Of a DNA stretch of 64,000 bases, positions 35,267 through 42,194 are shown piece by piece; position 1 is the first letter of the stretch, and each line of letters starts with the position of its first letter. The stretch is from Candidatus Amulumruptor caecigallinarius. Lineage in GTDB: Bacteria; Bacteroidota; Bacteroidia; Bacteroidales; Muribaculaceae. The position numbers and the translations under genes are program-made. The stretch lies in the NCBI GenBank assembly GCA_944321825.1, contig CALUMU010000007.1, positions 80,497 to 144,496 on the forward strand. The letters run 5' to 3'. Under the pieces are notes generated by a model that was not told the origin of the DNA, made no database searches, and worked only from the letters and a program-made list of their open reading frames with translations.

Positions 35267-36463
35267 CTATACTTCCAAGTCGCCGTTAAGCTCCTCTTCC
35301 CACGACAGTCCGTTGAGAGGAAGCTGCTCCATGAACGGATCCGGGTCAAACTCCTCTACGTTCCATACTCCAGGCTTGTTCCACTTGCCCGTCAGGTACA
35401 TCATCGCTCCTATCATGGCAGGGACTCCTGTGGTATAGCTGACAGCCTGCATACCTGTCTCCTTGTAGGCGGCCTCATGGCTGCAGTTGTTGAATATATA
35501 ATATGTGAGGGGCCGTCCGTCCTTGCCTGTACCGCTGATACGGCATCCTATCGAGGTCTCTCCGTGATAGTTCTCGCCGAGATCCTGCGGATTGGGAAGC
35601 ACAGCCTTGAGAAATTGCAGAGGCACTATCTTCGTCCCGTTGTATTCCACCTCGTCGATGCGGGCCATGCCGATATTCTGTATCACACGCAGATGCGTCA
35701 GATACTCCTGCCCGAACGTCATCCAGAACCTCGCACGCTTGATGGTCGGGTAATTCTTCACCAAGCTCTCAAGCTCCTCGTGGTAGAGCAGGTAGCTGTC
35801 GCGCTTGCCTATGCGCGGATAAGTAAGCTGCTTGTGGATTTCGAGAGGCTTGGTAACCACCCAGCCGCCGTCCTGCCAGTAGCGTCCGTTCTGGGTTATC
35901 TCGCGTATGTTGATTTCAGGGTTGAAATTGGTGGCGAAAGCCTTGCCGTGGTCGCCGGCGTTGCAGTCCACTATGTCGAGCGTCTGCATCTCCTTGAAAT
36001 GGTGCTTGGCGGCATAGGCGGTAAACACTCCCGACACCCCGGGGTCGAATCCGCAGCCGAGTATCGCCGTGATGCCGGCCTTCTCGAATTTCTCCTTGTA
36101 GGCCCACTGCCACGAATATTCGAAATGCGCCTCGTCCTTGGGTTCGTAGTTGGCGGTGTCGAGGTAGCTTACACCGCATTCCAAGCAGGCATCCATGATG
36201 GGGAGGTCCTGGTAAGGCAGGGCCACGTTGATGACCAAGTCGGGATTGTGGCGGCGTATGAGGGCTGCCACATCGGCGGCATTGTCGGCATCCACGCTGT
36301 CGGTGGTGATATAATCCTTGCCGAGGGTCTTAGCCAAAGCGTCGCACTTCGACTTGGTGCGCGATGCTATGACTATCTCGCTGAAAACTTCAGGATGCTG
36401 GGCACACTTGTGCGCTACTACCGTGCCGACACCTCCGGCACCTATGATGATGATTTTACCCAT
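35267..36463 (-). CDS. Carboxynorspermidine synthase (saccharopine dehydrogenase family)
   Basis: A 398-residue cytosolic oxidoreductase. The NADP-binding start is GKIIIIGAGGVGTVVAHKCAQ. VINVALPYQDLPIMDACLECGV-type sequence and LGCGFDPGVSGVFTAYAAKH (Gly-rich catalytic loop) follow. Further blocks are GDHGKAFATNFNPEINIREI and YYIFNNCSHEAAYKETGMQAVSYTTGVPA-type sequence, spanning the family's substrate site. The full-length match is to the carboxynorspermidine/carboxyspermidine dehydrogenases that make (nor)spermidine from aspartate semialdehyde and a diamine, the main polyamine route in Bacteroidales. A lysine-metabolising saccharopine dehydrogenase is the alternative but less likely for this length. 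The decarboxylase partner is not in the window. It is 48 bp upstream of the DUF4271 gene. Confidence 0.9.
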   Translation of the reverse strand: MGKIIIIGAGGVGTVVAHKCAQHPEVFSEIVIASRTKSKCDALAKTLGKDYITTDSVDADNAADVAALIRRHNPDLVINVALPYQDLPIMDACLECGVSYLDTANYEPKDEAHFEYSWQWAYKEKFEKAGITAILGCGFDPGVSGVFTAYAAKHHFKEMQTLDIVDCNAGDHGKAFATNFNPEINIREITQNGRYWQDGGWVVTKPLEIHKQLTYPRIGKRDSYLLYHEELESLVKNYPTIKRARFWMTFGQEYLTHLRVIQNIGMARIDEVEYNGTKIVPLQFLKAVLPNPQDLGENYHGETSIGCRISGTGKDGRPLTYYIFNNCSHEAAYKETGMQAVSYTTGVPAMIGAMMYLTGKWNKPGVWNVEEFDPDPFMEQLPLNGLSWEEELNGDLEV

Positions 36464-36684
36464 GATAATATTGTGAGTGTGTTTTTTCTGACAGTATTCT
36501 CTTTTACGATGCTAATTTACACCTTTTTAACCGTTCCACCAAAATAAGGAGCTGTTTTGATTTTTACAGGATGTTTTTACGAGTATTTCATTTGGAAAAT
36601 ACATGCACATAATGCCGTCCGCGTAATTATTCGTAATAAATTCCAATTATTTTTAAAAATTTACCATTTATTCCATAAAAACGC

Positions 36685-36692
36685 TATATTTG
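36685..36692 (+). promoter_or_regulatory. -7 box TATATTTG for the araC-family gene
   Basis: TATATTTG fits TAnnTTTG and lies 52 bp upstream of the regulator ATG in a very AT-rich 281-bp gap that also holds the leader of the divergent carboxynorspermidine synthase gene. Confidence 0.6.
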
Positions 36693-36744
36693 CCAATATA
36701 TTTTATTAAAATACATCCTTTACTCCAATATATCCTATAATAAT

Positions 36745-37659
36745 ATGCCCATTTCATTCGCACAGTTGACTTCTGTCATAAGCAACTATTCCACCGAATA
36801 TTCGCTGCTTGACAACGACATGATGTTTGCCCACATAACCCCCTCAAACGGTCTCCCTGTCATACACGAGGCCGTGCGCATCGACGGTCTGATGATAGTA
36901 GTCGGCATCAAGGGAGAGCTTCATTTAGAGATAGATTTAAAGGAATGTGTAGTGACTCCCGGCTCGCTCATATGCCTCGGCCTTGACAACATAGTGCGCA
37001 TACTAAAGGATTCGAGCCACGATTTCGATGCCTATGCCGTAATCGTGTCGCCGTCGTTCATGCGCGACATCAACATAGACCTCAACGTGGTCAACATACC
37101 ATCCATCGCCAAAGCCAAACGTACCTCGCAGTTTCCGCTCATAACCCTGCACCACGACGAGCAGCAGATGATATACCGCCTGATAGAAACCATACACGCT
37201 TACAATTCCTCAAAACTCATATCATACTACCGCCGTCAGATTATCATGAACCTCGTGGCTACACTGATCTATCACCTCATGGAATGTGGAGAGCGCATTT
37301 CGGCTGAAGATTCTCCAAATACTGCCGATTCCATACGCCCCCGGCGGTCGCTCTACCTCCATGAATTCATGGCTCTTGTCCAGAAATACCACCGCTCGGA
37401 AAGGTCGGTGTCGTTCTATGCCGAAAAACTCTTCATATCCCCGAAATACCTTTCGCTCGTAATCAAAGAAACCACAGGCCGCAGCGCAAGCCAGTGGATC
37501 GACGACATGGTCATACTCGAAGCCAAAAACCTCCTCCGTTTTTCCGGCAAAAACATACAGCAGGTGGCCTACGAACTCAATTTCACCAACCAAAGTGCCT
37601 TCGGCAAATACTTCAAGCACCTCACCGGCATGTCCCCCTCCCAATACCAGAAACAGTAA
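36745..37659 (+). CDS. AraC-family transcriptional regulator
   Basis: A 304-residue cytosolic regulator. The N-terminal half is a cupin-like sensing domain (about residues 15-150, MIVVGIKGELHLEIDLKECV). The C-terminal 100 residues hold two helix-turn-helix units of the AraC type, with RSVSFYAEKLFISPKYLSLVIKETTGRS, then the linker and NIQQVAYELNFTNQSAFGKYFKHLTGMSPSQY. Length and motif order are normal. The regulated genes are unknown; divergent carboxynorspermidine synthase is a candidate. The last 39-42 bp of the gene are duplicated 650 bp downstream, after the toxin-antitoxin pair. Confidence 0.93.
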   Translation: MPISFAQLTSVISNYSTEYSLLDNDMMFAHITPSNGLPVIHEAVRIDGLMIVVGIKGELHLEIDLKECVVTPGSLICLGLDNIVRILKDSSHDFDAYAVIVSPSFMRDINIDLNVVNIPSIAKAKRTSQFPLITLHHDEQQMIYRLIETIHAYNSSKLISYYRRQIIMNLVATLIYHLMECGERISAEDSPNTADSIRPRRSLYLHEFMALVQKYHRSERSVSFYAEKLFISPKYLSLVIKETTGRSASQWIDDMVILEAKNLLRFSGKNIQQVAYELNFTNQSAFGKYFKHLTGMSPSQYQKQ

Positions 37660-37688
37660 CCCCACACTTTAATATTAAATTTTGTTAA

Positions 37689-37710
37689 TTTGGCTACCGC
37701 TTTGGCAACC
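37689..37710 (+). promoter_or_regulatory. Probable operator of the toxin-antitoxin operon
   Basis: TTTGGCTACC (37689-37698) and TTTGGCAACC (37701-37710) are direct repeats with a 12-bp period, lying 39 bp before the antitoxin start. A near-consensus -7 box TATCTTTA follows. Autoregulation by the Phd-type antitoxin is the probable use. Confidence 0.55.
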
Positions 37711-37748
37711 ATTTGTTATCTTTACAAAGAATCATAACATATATAATT

Positions 37749-37982
37749 ATGCAGGTAGTTACAGCGAGAGAATTTAGAAAAAATCAGGGACGTTTCCTGA
37801 CCGCCGCAAGGGAGGGCCAGTCTGTAATGCTGACCTCAAGATATGGCAATTTCAAGATAACCCCAATCACCGAGGAAGATACCCTGACGGAACGTATATG
37901 CCGCGGACTCAAGCAGGTGAAACTTATCCAAGAGGGAAAGGCAAAAGGTTATACCATAGACGAGTTGCTTGATGAGCTTTAA
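37749..37982 (+). CDS. Phd/YefM-type antitoxin
   Basis: A 77-residue protein. MQVVTAREFRKNQGRFLTAAREGQSVMLTSRYGNFKITPI is the Phd-like DNA-binding fold, followed by a helical C-terminal tail (EGKAKGYTIDELLDEL) that would wrap the toxin. The ATG at 37749 is preferred over an upstream in-frame start at 37713, since the family begins at this Met. It overlaps the toxin gene by 11 bp. As a type II antitoxin it should neutralise the partner RelE/YafQ-like toxin and repress the shared promoter. Confidence 0.85.
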   Translation: MQVVTAREFRKNQGRFLTAAREGQSVMLTSRYGNFKITPITEEDTLTERICRGLKQVKLIQEGKAKGYTIDELLDEL

Positions 37983-38310
37983 TATCGAAGCCACAGCGGA
38001 TTTCCGCAAGGCAATTAAGAAACTTGCGAAACGATACAAGTCGTTCTCTTCCGATTTCAAGGCGTTTGCAAAGTATCTCGAGGAAAACCCTTACCAAGGT
38101 ACGGAACTTACTCCCGGGATTCGCAAAATCCGTATGGCTATTACATCCAAGGGTAAAGGTAAGTCCAGTGGGGCGAGAGTAATCACATACACAATCCAGC
38201 CCGATGAACTTGACGGAAAGATTTATCTGCTGGATATTTATGACAAATCCGATTTTGATACCGTTGACTTGAATGTCATAAAAGAAATCGTCTCAGAACT
38301 GGGATTGTAG
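37972..38310 (+). CDS. RelE/ParE-superfamily toxin
   Basis: A 112-residue protein with ATG at 37972, inside the antitoxin gene. The beginning (FNIEATADFRKAIKKLAKRY) matches the RelE/ParE start, followed by SFSSDFKAFAKYLEENPYQGTELTPGIRKIRMAI, then the strand pair GARVITYTIQ and KIYLLDIYDKSDFDTV. The KIRMAI and LLDIYDKSD blocks match Bacteroidales RelE-like toxins, which probably cleave mRNA at the ribosome. The pair is flanked by a duplication of the 3' end of araC. Confidence 0.85.
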   Translation: MSFNIEATADFRKAIKKLAKRYKSFSSDFKAFAKYLEENPYQGTELTPGIRKIRMAITSKGKGKSSGARVITYTIQPDELDGKIYLLDIYDKSDFDTVDLNVIKEIVSELGL

Positions 38311-38349
38311 CACATCACCTGCATCTCCTCCCAATACCAGAAACAATAA
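38311..38349 (+). repeat. Second copy of the araC 3' end after the toxin gene
   Basis: These 39 bp match the last 42 bp of the araC-family gene (37618-37659) at 35 of 39 aligned positions, with one 3-bp gap, including TCCCAATACCAGAAACA and the stop. The toxin-antitoxin pair therefore sits between direct repeats. Confidence 0.85.
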
Positions 38350-38358
38350 ACTATATAC

Positions 38359-38403
38359 AAAAAAAGACCTCCACCATCTATAGTAGCGGAAGTCCTTATT
38401 TTT
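38359..38403. terminator. Terminator between the toxin gene and cysK
   Basis: GACCTCCACC pairs, with G-T wobbles, with GTAGCGGAAGTC across a short loop. An A-run on the left and T-run on the right make it suitable for both the leftward cysK transcript and the rightward toxin-antitoxin transcript. Confidence 0.65.
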
Positions 38404-38416
38404 GTGTATTGACAGG

Positions 38417-39364
38417 TCATAGTGGGTAATCGTCATAGGCGAATAGCTGCGTTGACAGGTACCGTTCGCCAGTGTCGGGTAGAAGGACTACGATGGTCTT
38501 ACCGGCGTTTTCAGGCTTGCGGGCCAAAGCAAGCGCAGCCCAGAAAGCCGCGCCTGACGAGATGCCGCACAGCAATCCTTCGGTCGAAGCGAGCATACGC
38601 GCTCCCCTCATGGCATCATCGTTGCTTACTTTCACCACCTTATCCACCACATCGCGGTCGAAATTCTTCGGTATGAAGCCTGCTCCTATGCCTTGTATCT
38701 TGTGGGGTCCGGCTGCCTCTCCGCTGATGACTGCCGACGCTTCCGGTTCTACCGCCACTACTTTCACCCCAGGATTGAATTTCTTGAGTGCGCCACCTGT
38801 ACCGCTGACAGTGCCGCCCGTTCCTACTCCTGCCACAAAATAATTGACCTCACCGTTGGTATCGTCCCAGATCTCCAAAGCGGTGGTACGTGCATGGACT
38901 GCCGGATTCGCAGGATTGTCAAACTGTCCCAATATCACGCTGCCCTCGGTGGCATCCCGCAGAGCCTCGGCCTTGGCTATTGCACCTTTCATACCCTCGG
39001 CTCCTGGAGTGAGAACTATTTTCGCTCCGAAAGCCTTGAGAAGATTCTGCCGCTCCACGCTCATAGTGTCGGGCATGGTCAGCACGGCATTGTAACCTTT
39101 CACCGTGGCCACCCATGCAAGACCTATGCCTGTATTACCGCTCGTAGGCTCTATTATGGTAGCCCCTGGTTTCAGCAGTCCGGAAGCTTCGGCATCTTCT
39201 ATCATCGCCAATGCCACACGGTCCTTGACGCTTCCACCCGGATTAAAAGATTCTACCTTGACTAACAGCCTCGCAGCGAGGTTTTCTTTCTTCTCTATGT
39301 TGCCTACCTCCAACAGAGGTGTTTCGCCTATAAGTTCGGCAAGATTTTTCTTTATCTCTCCCAT
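38417..39364 (-). CDS. cysK: Cysteine synthase A
   Basis: A PLP enzyme forming cysteine and acetate from O-acetylserine and sulfide. Blocks are LIGETPLLEVGN, the PLP lysine in SFNPGGSVKDRVALAM (about residue 48), PTSGNTGIGLAWVA, GVGTGGTVSGTGGALKK and GIGAGFIPKNFD. The protein ends GERYLSTQLFAYDDYPL. The 315-residue length is normal. It lies 49 bp downstream of the serine acetyltransferase gene on the same strand, so both steps of cysteine synthesis are encoded together. Confidence 0.97.
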   Translation of the reverse strand: MGEIKKNLAELIGETPLLEVGNIEKKENLAARLLVKVESFNPGGSVKDRVALAMIEDAEASGLLKPGATIIEPTSGNTGIGLAWVATVKGYNAVLTMPDTMSVERQNLLKAFGAKIVLTPGAEGMKGAIAKAEALRDATEGSVILGQFDNPANPAVHARTTALEIWDDTNGEVNYFVAGVGTGGTVSGTGGALKKFNPGVKVVAVEPEASAVISGEAAGPHKIQGIGAGFIPKNFDRDVVDKVVKVSNDDAMRGARMLASTEGLLCGISSGAAFWAALALARKPENAGKTIVVLLPDTGERYLSTQLFAYDDYPL

Positions 39365-39413
39365 GAGTTTTGATTTTTAGGATTTCTTGTTTTAAATTTT
39401 TGCGGCTTGTTTT

Positions 39414-40334
39414 TCATATGCCCAAGCCGTCCGTAAACGTCGCCTCCATAGGTTTGCGCTGGAGCACACGCCCGTAAGGCGGCACATTGTCCGTTACCCA
39501 TACGTTGCCGCCTATCACAGCATCATGACCCACAGTGATACGTCCGAGCACGCTGGCATTTGAGTAGATAGTGACATTGTCCTCTATGATAGGATGTCGC
39601 GGCACGTTGATAGGATGCCCCTGGGCATCGAGCGTGAAATTCTTTGCCCCGAGGGTGACACCTTGGTAAAGCGTCACGTGCCTCCCTATTATGCAGGTTT
39701 CACCTATCACCACGCCGGTTCCGTGGTCTATGCTGAAATACTCCCCTATCTCAGCCCCGGGATGTATGTCTATGCCCGTGGCGGAGTGGGCAAGCTCGGT
39801 GATGATACGCGGTATGACCGGCACACCCATTTTCAACAGGTAGTGGGCCACGCGGTAATGTATCATAGCCTGTATCACAGGGTATGAGAATATGACTTCT
39901 CCACGGTTGGTCACCGCAGGGTCGCTGTTGAACACTGCCTCGACATCGGTATACAGCACCCTCTTTATATCAGGCAGCGCATCGATAAACTGCAGTGCCA
40001 TCCTGTCGGCCTCCACTTTGGGATTGTCGCAGCACTTTGTTTTCTGGCAGAACAGCAACCCGCGGCGGAGCTGCACTTTGAGTATGGAGTAAAGCATCTC
40101 CATATTGACCCCTATGAAATACTGCCTCAACGATTCATCGGCCTGACGCGGGTCGAAAAAGTCGGGAAATATTATAGACTTTACCAAATCAACCACCCTG
40201 CGCAACTCGTCGACCGACGGCATACGCCCGTGTATGTCACGCGTCATCTCCCTTTCCTGAGCCAGAGGCATTGAAAGCATGGATATGTTGCGCAGCAGCG
40301 TCTCCTGTACCGAAGCCTGAAGATTATCTTTCAT
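39414..40334 (-). CDS. cysE: Serine O-acetyltransferase, EpsC type
   Basis: It acetylates L-serine with acetyl-CoA. A 306-residue protein with a helical N-terminal part (about 1-170) including SDPAVTNRGEVIFSYPVIQA, and a left-handed parallel beta-helix of hexapeptide repeats: PGAEIGEYFSIDHGTGVVIG, ETCIIGRHVTLYQGVTLGAK, HPIIEDNVTIYSNASVLGRI and IGGNVWVTDNVPP. The catalytic Asp-His pair is in IDHGTG. It is longer than E. coli CysE but has the usual length of the EpsC form in Bacteroidales. It is the first gene of the cysE-cysK transcript, with a promoter at 40363-40370, and is the last gene before the origin-like region. Confidence 0.95.
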   Translation of the reverse strand: MKDNLQASVQETLLRNISMLSMPLAQEREMTRDIHGRMPSVDELRRVVDLVKSIIFPDFFDPRQADESLRQYFIGVNMEMLYSILKVQLRRGLLFCQKTKCCDNPKVEADRMALQFIDALPDIKRVLYTDVEAVFNSDPAVTNRGEVIFSYPVIQAMIHYRVAHYLLKMGVPVIPRIITELAHSATGIDIHPGAEIGEYFSIDHGTGVVIGETCIIGRHVTLYQGVTLGAKNFTLDAQGHPINVPRHPIIEDNVTIYSNASVLGRITVGHDAVIGGNVWVTDNVPPYGRVLQRKPMEATFTDGLGI

Positions 40335-40362
40335 TTATTTCTTTTAGTTGATTACCTTTCCG

Positions 40363-40370
40363 CAAAGATA
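40363..40370 (-). promoter_or_regulatory. -7 box TATCTTTG for cysE
   Basis: CAAAGATA on the plus strand is TATCTTTG on the coding strand, and a TTTG lies 22 nt upstream (40393-40396). It is 29 bp before the cysE start. Confidence 0.65.
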
Positions 40371-40459
40371 ACCATTACATCTTTATCTTTAACAAATCAC
40401 ACGTATCTAAAGTTCTTATAAGATTTATCCTACTCATATGATTTATAAGACTTATACCT

Positions 40460-40880
40460 CACCGCTGTAAATAACCCTGTCAATAACTGTAAAAAACTTG
40501 TCAACTCTTTTTCATAGATTTTCCTTGCATTTAACACTCCACGCACTGTATATGACAATCTCCCCTCTGCCAAAATTAGTTAACAAGATTATATCAATCT
40601 TTTTTCTTACGTTTTCCACAGGCTTATCTACTTTTTACATACTTATAAAACTTTATTTTTTATCTACAACAATGTTATCAACATGATGTAGATAACCATG
40701 CTAATATGCTGGTATATCTATTTTTAATATGTTAATAACATACCACAATATGTAAACCCGACTTCAATAACCCGTAAAAGCAAATATTAGACCAATAAGT
40801 TATCATAGTTATTAACATCCATTATTCTTTTTCTTTAATCAATTTTTTAGAAAAAACTTTTTAAAAGAAAATAAACCCTA
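40460..40880. other. Candidate chromosomal replication origin (oriC)
   Basis: The 833-bp gap between cysE and nadA has no gene but holds a cluster of DnaA-box-like 9-mers: TTTTCCACA (40612-40620), TTATCTACT (40624), TTATCTACA (40660), TTATCAACA (40675), reversed TTATCTACA (40687), reversed TTATTAACA (40730) and TTATTAACA (40809). A weaker reversed TTATTTACA lies at 40466. An extremely AT-rich stretch (40819-40876) could be the unwinding element. Genes to the left are mostly on the minus strand and genes just to the right are on the plus strand. rnpA and yidD, typical origin neighbours, are 7 kb away. dnaA itself is not in the window. Confidence 0.75.
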
Positions 40881-40908
40881 TGTCGAAAACCTCCATCCTG
40901 GTATCCGC

Positions 40909-41010
40909 CTAAAGCTCCGCAGGAGCGTAAAAACAATAGGGCGGGGTGCAAACCCCGTCACAAAGCTCAGATGAGTCAGCCCTGCAGGAGCTGGAGGCGC
41001 AAGCCCTGTC
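40909..41010 (+). repeat. Dispersed multi-hairpin repeat, copy C
   Basis: TAAAGCTCCGCAGGAGCGTA, then ACAATAGGGCGGGGTGCAAA, then GTCAGCCCTGCAGGAGCTGG and AGGCGCAAGCCCTG follow the same order of hairpins as copy B at 5764-5868. A fragment TCCTAAGCCTCCTATGA at about 41040-41056 is the complement of the start of the 69-bp repeats at 5945 and 9921. It adjoins the origin-like region. Confidence 0.8.
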
Positions 41011-41098
41011 CCTGTTCCTGTCCGTTGGCTTCTTTGGTCTCCTAAGCCTCCTATGATTCCTATATATCCTTATATTATAATGTGAACTGCCCGATATT

Positions 41099-41130
41099 CT
41101 TGCCAGTGACAACTAAATTCTGTAATTTTG
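41099..41130 (+). promoter_or_regulatory. Promoter of nadA
   Basis: CTTG (41099-41102) is followed after 20 nt by TAATTTTG (41123-41130), a good Bacteroidales -33/-7 pair, 38 bp before the nadA ATG. Confidence 0.7.
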
Positions 41131-41167
41131 TAGCTTGTAAAAAAGTACTTATCAGATAAGCTAAACA

Positions 41168-42133
41168 ATGAATACCGACAAAGGTTACGTTGATGCGCCT
41201 GTCCCCGACGGGTTAGACCTCAAGGCCGAGATAATCCGCCTGAAAAAAGAAAAGGGAGCGGTCATCATGGCCCATTACTATCAGAAAGGTGAAATCCAGG
41301 ACATAGCCGATTACATAGGCGACTCGCTCGCACTCGCCCGCATCGCCTCGACTCTCGATGCCCATATTATAGTGCTCTGCGGAGTGCATTTCATGGCTGA
41401 AACCGCCAAGGTGCTCTGCCCCGATAAAAAAGTGCTCTGCCCCGACCTCAATGCCGGATGCTCTCTGGCAGACTCATGCCCGGCAGAGGATTTTGCCCGC
41501 TTCATAGAGCAGCACCCCGGACACACAGTGATAAGCTATGTCAACACGTCGGCTGCAGTCAAAGCCCTTACCGACATAGTGGTAACATCGGGCAATGCCA
41601 TGAAAGTGGTCGATTCTCTCCCTGCTGACGAAAAGATAATATTCGGCCCCGACCGCAATCTCGGCAATTACATCAACAGCATGACCGGCCGGCAGATGGT
41701 ACTATGGGACGGTGCATGTCATGTGCACGAACGTTTTTCATTGGAGCGTCTTTTGGAACTCAAAAAGGAGCATCCCGGAGCCAAGGTGCTCGTGCATCCT
41801 GAGTGCCGCCCACAGCTGCGTATGCTTGCCGATGAGGTAGGTTCTACCGCAGCCCTGCTCAAATACGCCGCCTCCTCCGATGCCGCCGAGTTCATAGTGG
41901 CCACAGAAAGCGGCATACTCCACGAGATGCGCAAGCAGTGTCCCGGCAAGACTTTCATCCCTCTCCCCGGCGACGACTCCACATGCGCCTGCAACGACTG
42001 TTCGTATATGAAGCTCAACACTCTCGAAAAGCTCTACAATACCCTCCTCTACGAGCAACCCGAAGTGCACGTAGCTCCTGAGCTTATGGAGGCGGCGAAG
42101 CGTCCCATAGTGCGTATGCTTGAATTAAGCTGA
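41168..42133 (+). CDS. nadA: Quinolinate synthase A
   Basis: A [4Fe-4S] enzyme that condenses iminoaspartate with dihydroxyacetone phosphate to quinolinate, the second step of de novo NAD synthesis. A 321-residue protein with AEIIRLKKEKGAVIMAHYYQ, then IADYIGDSLALAR, the first cluster cysteine in CPDLNAGCSLADSCPAEDF and FGPDRNLGNYI. CHVHERF and HPECRPQL hold the second Cys, and GDDSTCACNDCSYMKLNTL supplies the third. All three cluster ligands are present. It is the first gene right of the origin-like region and transcribed away from it. nadB and nadC are not adjacent. Confidence 0.96.
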   Translation: MNTDKGYVDAPVPDGLDLKAEIIRLKKEKGAVIMAHYYQKGEIQDIADYIGDSLALARIASTLDAHIIVLCGVHFMAETAKVLCPDKKVLCPDLNAGCSLADSCPAEDFARFIEQHPGHTVISYVNTSAAVKALTDIVVTSGNAMKVVDSLPADEKIIFGPDRNLGNYINSMTGRQMVLWDGACHVHERFSLERLLELKKEHPGAKVLVHPECRPQLRMLADEVGSTAALLKYAASSDAAEFIVATESGILHEMRKQCPGKTFIPLPGDDSTCACNDCSYMKLNTLEKLYNTLLYEQPEVHVAPELMEAAKRPIVRMLELS

Positions 42134-42194
42134 AAAAATAGTATCAACATTTATCCATACAAAATAACACTACAAAATATCACACCTTCCTGAC

